Notes under the pieces: model-generated
The model's input: only the letters and a program-made list of their open reading frames with translations
Told to the model about the DNA's origin: nothing
Databases searched by the model: none
Shown: positions 6,924-9,973 of the stretch, piece by piece
How the letters are laid out: every line of letters begins with the position of its first letter
Numbering within the stretch: position 1 is the first letter of the stretch
Assembly (NCBI GenBank): GCA_021772165.1
Contig: JAJFMM010000048.1
Span: forward strand, 1-9,973
Source: Chlamydiota bacterium
Lineage (GTDB): Bacteria; Chlamydiota; Chlamydiia; Chlamydiales; SM23-39
Reading direction: 5' to 3'
DNA length: 9,973 bases
Program-made: the position numbers and the translations under genes

Positions 6924-8858
6924 TTACGGTTGAATATATCCTGTCGCCCAAGGGCCAGGCACCTGAGTTGTATCGATAGTCGAGTTACCACTAAAAATCG
7001 TATCCGGAGGAATAGCATCTGTAGTCAGCATACCGCCATTGAATAGTTGATCAAAGACCAGACTCCCTGCCGCTACCGCTGTAGCTCCCACAAGAGCGCT
7101 TTTTCCGGTAAGAAGATTAGCCACTCTTCCCGCTGATTGAGACCATGTTTCTACTGGCTTAGCTGCTGCTTGAACTGCATCATCTTCCGATTCAGAGTCT
7201 TCTATAACCACCCCTTCAGGTGAATACGATTGCAAGTTGCCTTCTAAAAGACTTAACCTTGCCTCAGCCGCGTGAAGGCTAGCTTCCTCTTGATCGAAAT
7301 AACCATTCGGATCTTCGAGAGTTGTCACCGATCCCGAATTATTCCTTACTAGATTCAATTGAGATCCTTCCGCTTGAGCCAATTGCACAAGAAAAGTCAT
7401 CTGTTCATCTCTAAGCTCTATTTTATCTTTTACTTCAGCTTTTAGAGCCTCTATTTCAGCTTCAAGCCTAGGAACATCTCCGTTGAGATCTACTCCGGAA
7501 CTGAGTGCCGCCTTAAATTCCTGTACTCTTTGATCGATCACTTCAGCGGATAGATTCCCTTTGTTAAGCAGCGCTTTTGGAATTTCCACTTGCTTTGCAG
7601 CGTCCAAGCTAGTACTAAGCGCATCAAGCTCATCTTCTTTGTTTTGAAGAGTAGCATTCAGATCGCTTAATTCGGTTCCAAGACGATGAACATCATTCCT
7701 CGTAGAAAGAACCGCATACCCCTCATCTATCTTTACTTTTAGAACAGCGAGCTTCTCTTCGGTAACTTCTCGGAAAATCTCTTCTACATTCACAGATTCA
7801 GGAGAAAAACCGAGAACACGCATTGCATCTAGGCCCACTGTTACGTCGATAAGCATATGATCTGTTATCTCTCCATCTCTCGCAATCTGTCTTACCAGAG
7901 CTTGCACAAGTGGTACATCCTTCTCAGAAGAGAGGATAGAAGCCTCAGTTACTGGAATTCCCAGTTCCTTAAACTCTTCTACGGTTACTTGAGCCGTCTT
8001 TGGCGCGGATAGAGGATCGGCCGCAAAACTCTGAAGAAACTCTCGACGAATGGCTGTCGTAACATTCTTGCTCAGTACTTCTGATTTCTCAAATGTCTGT
8101 TTAAGGCCGAGGATCTCCTGTCCACCTTCTAGTGTCGTTCCATCGTGCAGAGCCTTTATGAGTTCCCCATCTTCTAAACCCTCACCGAGACTAGCATAAA
8201 TTGTTTGCAGCAACTCAATTGAATCCTCAGTTGATTGATAAGGCGTCAATAGTTCCAACTGAGCCGTTAGCTCCCCGACAGATTGATTCCAAGCGTCGTA
8301 TTGACCTTGCTTCATTTGTTGTACTGAAGACATTAGCTCCTCAGCAGATTGAGGCATAAAGTTGATTGAAACTGGTACCGGTTTCGTTACAGAAAGCTCA
8401 TGCAGAGCTTGAGCCTTGCCTACGACATCCTTAATAAGATTCCCAACACGCTTCTTGATTCCATTAGAGAGAGTCATCCAGTTGACTCCAGCTTTCTCAG
8501 CCTTCTTCCTTCTTCTAGCAAGCTCTTCTGGGGCTTCTTTCAAATCTATTGTTACATCGGGAGCGGATGATGGGGGCTTAAATTCCTCAACTTTTTTCTC
8601 TTCCCAGTATGACGTTCCATCATTCTTTCCAGCTAAATAGGCAAGGCCTCGTCCAATATCCACAAATGCAGCGCCTAGGTTTATGAATAGATTGACTAGT
8701 TTACCTGCTAAAAAAGCCCACTCGTTAGATTTCCAATCTACCCCTACATTGCCTGTATATGGGGTAAACGACCTTTCTGTTTGAGTTGCAGGCGATTTAG
8801 ACTCAGTAACTAAAGTCTGATCTTTATCCGGTGACAAGTTGCCTAGCTCTATACTCAT
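6924..8858 (-). CDS. Hypothetical coiled-coil protein with C-terminal hydrophobic segment, possible effector
   Basis: I recognise no family for this 644-residue protein. The first 45 residues are Ser/Thr-rich without a signal peptide. Residues 46-77 are a hydrophobic or amphipathic stretch (AFLAGKLVNLFINLGAAFVD). A Lys/Arg-rich patch (ARRRKKAEKAG) is at 114-124. The middle is helical, with coiled-coil-like heptads at roughly 364-422, 463-492 and 525-542. An acidic Ser cluster (EDSESEDD) is at 553-560, a hydrophobic segment at about 586-603, and a polar Thr/Pro-rich tail of about 40 residues ends it. This order of parts parallels the 209-residue protein at 45-674. The combination of flexible N-terminus, coiled coils and a single C-terminal hydrophobic segment suits a type III-secreted or membrane-tethered protein, but this is inference. 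A strong Shine-Dalgarno AGAGGTG before the ATG supports the start, and an extended -10 lies farther upstream. Confidence 0.85.
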   Translation of the reverse strand: MSIELGNLSPDKDQTLVTESKSPATQTERSFTPYTGNVGVDWKSNEWAFLAGKLVNLFINLGAAFVDIGRGLAYLAGKNDGTSYWEEKKVEEFKPPSSAPDVTIDLKEAPEELARRRKKAEKAGVNWMTLSNGIKKRVGNLIKDVVGKAQALHELSVTKPVPVSINFMPQSAEELMSSVQQMKQGQYDAWNQSVGELTAQLELLTPYQSTEDSIELLQTIYASLGEGLEDGELIKALHDGTTLEGGQEILGLKQTFEKSEVLSKNVTTAIRREFLQSFAADPLSAPKTAQVTVEEFKELGIPVTEASILSSEKDVPLVQALVRQIARDGEITDHMLIDVTVGLDAMRVLGFSPESVNVEEIFREVTEEKLAVLKVKIDEGYAVLSTRNDVHRLGTELSDLNATLQNKEDELDALSTSLDAAKQVEIPKALLNKGNLSAEVIDQRVQEFKAALSSGVDLNGDVPRLEAEIEALKAEVKDKIELRDEQMTFLVQLAQAEGSQLNLVRNNSGSVTTLEDPNGYFDQEEASLHAAEARLSLLEGNLQSYSPEGVVIEDSESEDDAVQAAAKPVETWSQSAGRVANLLTGKSALVGATAVAAGSLVFDQLFNGGMLTTDAIPPDTIFSGNSTIDTTQVPGPWATGYIQP

Positions 8859-8864
8859 AATAAC

Positions 8865-8871
8865 ACCTCTT
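8865..8871 (-). promoter_or_regulatory. Shine-Dalgarno of the 644-codon gene
   Basis: On the minus strand AGAGGTG precedes the ATG at 8858 with about six bases of spacing, a near-consensus ribosome binding site that fixes the start. It is much stronger than the sites before the 717- and 343-codon genes. Confidence 0.75.
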
Positions 8872-8914
8872 TAATATCGGTTTTTATTTATGTAATCTTT
8901 TTGTTTATCGTAAT

Positions 8915-8923
8915 ATTATATCA
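8915..8923 (-). promoter_or_regulatory. Extended -10 promoter of the 644-codon gene
   Basis: On the minus strand the sequence reads TGATATAAT, a perfect extended -10. It lies 56 bases upstream of the ATG at 8858, within AT-rich DNA and with no good -35 hexamer. Predicted transcription start is near 8908, leaving a leader of about 50 bases. Confidence 0.65.
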
Positions 8924-9035
8924 CTTTTATAATTTACACACCAACTAATTAGTTACTTAGGGGGATGGCTGCTATATATTTAAATTTAAAATATAACCAA
9001 TCTTTACTTGATCAGTAGATTAAATCTAGGATCGC

Positions 9036-9044
9036 TGGTATAAT
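9036..9044 (+). promoter_or_regulatory. Extended -10 promoter of the small coiled-coil ORF
   Basis: TGGTATAAT on the plus strand is a perfect extended -10 and identical to the one before the 717-codon gene. It lies 46 bases before the preferred ATG at 9091. No clear -35 hexamer is seen. The AT-rich DNA between 8924 and 9035 holds no other gene that I can support. Confidence 0.6.
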
Positions 9045-9090
9045 AACCAACATATAATTATAGAGTTAAGTAATAAAAATGGAGTTATCC

Positions 9091-9270
9091 ATGAGTAGTA
9101 ATAGTATAGCGATATTAGAAACCCGTATCGATTTTCTCGAGACGGAGTTGACGTACCTGAACGACCTGTTGACCCGGGTCGGTTTCCCCCAGGGAATTAC
9201 CACATTAAAAGAGACGGCTCTGGAAGTCTTGAGAGATCCCCGTCCCTGTGAACATCCCTACGACGTGTAG
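9091..9270 (+). CDS. Small coiled-coil hypothetical protein
   Basis: This is a 59-residue product if translation starts at 9091. An in-frame ATG at 9079 would add four residues, but GGAG at 9081-9084 sits six bases before the 9091 ATG, while nothing resembling a ribosome site precedes 9079. Residues 5-28 are a charged heptad-like helix (ILETRIDFLETELTYLNDLL), a GFPQG turn follows, then a second short helix and a Pro-rich end (DPRPCEHPYDV). The first helix recalls SlyX-type short coiled-coil proteins, but the match is too generic to name it. The extended -10 promoter upstream and the hairpin that starts at its stop codon suggest a monocistronic unit. It is the least certain of the coding calls because it is short. 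Confidence 0.6.
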   Translation: MSSNSIAILETRIDFLETELTYLNDLLTRVGFPQGITTLKETALEVLRDPRPCEHPYDV

Positions 9271-9321
9271 GGCCAACCACCCCAAACCGCTCCAGTAGGG
9301 AGCGGTCCTGGGGAATCCCTA
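9268..9321 (+). terminator. Three-tier GC-rich hairpin after the small ORF (terminator-like, no U-tract)
   Basis: Three nested stems fold on one axis: TAGGG (9268-9272) with CCCTA (9317-9321), CCCCA (9280-9284) with TGGGG (9309-9313), and ACCGCTCC (9286-9293) with GGAGCGGT (9299-9306), around the loop AGTAG. The stop codon TAG is the base of the outer stem. No T-run follows, so if it terminates it is not a classical intrinsic terminator. It could instead protect the 3' end of the mRNA or be a structured RNA. Confidence 0.65.
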
Positions 9322-9330
9322 GACAACCTC

Positions 9331-9360
9331 TTGCACTTTTCCACCTTCTTCAGCTAAACT
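9331..9360 (+). promoter_or_regulatory. Weak putative promoter of the ferredoxin operon
   Basis: TTGCAC (9331-9336) and TAAACT (9355-9360) are separated by 18 bases. They would start transcription about 20 bases before the ferredoxin ATG. Both hexamers match the consensus only partly, so the call rests mainly on position. Confidence 0.3.
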
Positions 9361-9386
9361 ACAGCCTTCAATGGACTCCAATTACT

Positions 9387-9650
9387 ATGGCCAAATTAAT
9401 TTTTGAAGATACTGACGAAGAGATTGATCTCCCTGACGGATCTCCTATCTCAGAACCTTGCGAACAAGCAGGGGTACCTTTCGCCTGTACAGAAGGCGTC
9501 TGCGGGACCTGTGTAATTGAGGTCACAGAAGGCATGGAGAATCTCTCTGAGTTCAATGAAGCCGAAGCTGACTTTTTGGGAGACCTTGACTACGAAAGAC
9601 TAGCCTGTCAATGCAAAATCAAACATGGTACCGTTAAAATCAAGTTCTAA
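9387..9650 (+). CDS. 2Fe-2S ferredoxin
   Basis: This is a small electron carrier of the plant/adrenodoxin-type 2Fe-2S fold acting in the cytoplasm. The 87-residue length is complete for the family. The cluster ligands are Cys34, Cys39, Cys42 (ACTEGVCGTC) and Cys74 (RLACQC), in the order C-x4-C-x2-C-x31-C. A further cysteine, Cys76, follows the last ligand. The beta-grasp start (AKLIFEDTDEEIDLPDG) and the highly acidic surface are typical. The ribosome site is weak. The next gene begins 10 bases after the stop codon, so the two are almost certainly co-transcribed. That neighbour, a DUF1858-HesB protein, suggests a role in Fe-S cluster assembly or electron supply to it, which is inference. The exact redox partner cannot be told from the sequence. 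Confidence 0.95.
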   Translation: MAKLIFEDTDEEIDLPDGSPISEPCEQAGVPFACTEGVCGTCVIEVTEGMENLSEFNEAEADFLGDLDYERLACQCKIKHGTVKIKF

Positions 9651-9654
9651 GGAG
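9649..9654 (+). promoter_or_regulatory. Shine-Dalgarno that sets a TTG start
   Basis: AAGGAG begins inside the ferredoxin stop codon and ends six bases before the TTG at 9661. The next in-frame ATG (9691) has no comparable site. This is why TTG is chosen as the start of the following gene, and it suggests translational coupling. Confidence 0.8.
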
Positions 9655-9660
9655 ACCCTC

Positions 9661-9973
9661 TTGAGCACAGAAAAGATCATTGAAAAAACCATGACGATCG
9701 AAGAGATCTTCACCCTTCACCCCTCAAGAAGCCAAAGGCTTGCTCAGATTATGGGTGAGTTCGGGCTGCAATGCGCAGGTTGCACAGCTGCTACCTACGA
9801 AACCCTAGAAGCTGGCATGCTCGCTCACGGTAAAACAGAAGAAGAGCTCCATGAGCTTCTAAAAGGTCTGAACAAGGCCCTTTCAGAGGAAATGGACCTC
9901 ACCTCCATCTCTATTACACCTAAAGCTGCTGAAAAATTCCTAACGATTCTTAAAGAAGAAAAGAAGGAAGGAT
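9661..9973 (+). CDS. DUF1858 - HesB/IscA-like fusion protein (3' end outside the window)
   Basis: 104 codons are visible and the frame is open at the window edge. Residues 12-70 match a DUF1858-type domain (the redox-disulfide domain found with hybrid-cluster proteins): TMTIEEIFTLHP, then AQIMGEFGLQCAGC with the Cys38-x2-Cys41 pair, then a helical YETLEAGMLAHGKTEEEL segment. From about residue 83, the segment SITPKAAEKFLTILKEE has the characteristic start of a HesB/IscA (A-type carrier) domain; its three ligand cysteines would lie beyond the window. Such A-type proteins deliver Fe-S clusters to apoproteins. The fused CxxC domain may add a redox or metal-handling step (inference). The start is TTG, chosen because of the overlapping Shine-Dalgarno. 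The gene directly follows the ferredoxin in one operon. Confidence 0.87.
   Translation, partial: MSTEKIIEKTMTIEEIFTLHPSRSQRLAQIMGEFGLQCAGCTAATYETLEAGMLAHGKTEEELHELLKGLNKALSEEMDLTSISITPKAAEKFLTILKEEKKEG

Noticed and set aside
8965..9018. 17-codon ORF (starting ATG GCT GCT) preceded by AGGGGG in the gap before the small ORF
   Set aside because: The purine run directly abuts the ATG, leaving no spacing for a ribosome site, and so short a frame in AT-rich DNA is easily chance.
9091..9270. Naming the small coiled-coil protein SlyX
   Set aside because: Only a generic LE-rich heptad helix is shared and the C-terminal half does not fit the SlyX pattern I know.

Overview
The window looks like chromosomal DNA of a chlamydia-related bacterium (Chlamydiota, probably an environmental, Parachlamydiales-type lineage). 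This is inference. It rests on the mix of housekeeping genes (tsaD, a XerC/D recombinase, a short-LID adenylate kinase, a 2Fe-2S ferredoxin, a DUF1858-HesB fusion) with large orphan genes. Those orphans have Ser/Thr-rich N-termini, coiled coils and paired hydrophobic segments, as secreted or membrane-inserted chlamydial proteins often do. No rRNA, tRNA, CRISPR array, phage or insertion-sequence gene is visible.

Layout. 45-674 (+) is a small orphan protein with one strong C-terminal hydrophobic segment, followed by an intrinsic terminator. 752-1747 (+) is tsaD, convergent with a XerD-like recombinase at 1744-2622 (-); their stop codons share the palindrome CTAG. Upstream of the recombinase lies a 161-bp imperfect inverted repeat (2642-2802). 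Its outer edge contains the last two codons and stop codon of a 717-residue orphan membrane protein (2794-4947, -). A second orphan, soluble and with a Pro-rich linker, lies at 5067-6098 (-) and has its own terminator. Divergent from it is the adenylate kinase-like gene (6233-6868, +), which converges on a 644-residue coiled-coil orphan with a C-terminal hydrophobic segment (6924-8858, -); the two share a terminator hairpin. A 220-bp AT-rich gap then leads to a 59-residue coiled-coil ORF (9091-9270, +), a strong three-tier hairpin, a 2Fe-2S ferredoxin (9387-9650, +) and the start of the DUF1858-HesB gene (9661 to the window end, +).

How they work together. The ferredoxin and the DUF1858-HesB protein form an apparent two-gene Fe-S operon. 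The TTG start of the second gene is fixed by a Shine-Dalgarno sequence overlapping the ferredoxin stop. The most interesting pattern is that four otherwise unrecognised genes (starts at 4947, 6098, 8858 and 9091) each carry a perfect extended -10 element, TGnTATAAT, shortly upstream and no clear -35 box. The 209- and 644-residue proteins also share a layout: an S/T-rich N-terminus, an amphipathic stretch, a variable middle, a C-terminal hydrophobic segment and a polar tail. Together these suggest a locus of lineage-specific, possibly type III-secreted proteins interspersed with core genes. The functions of these orphans cannot be assigned from sequence alone.
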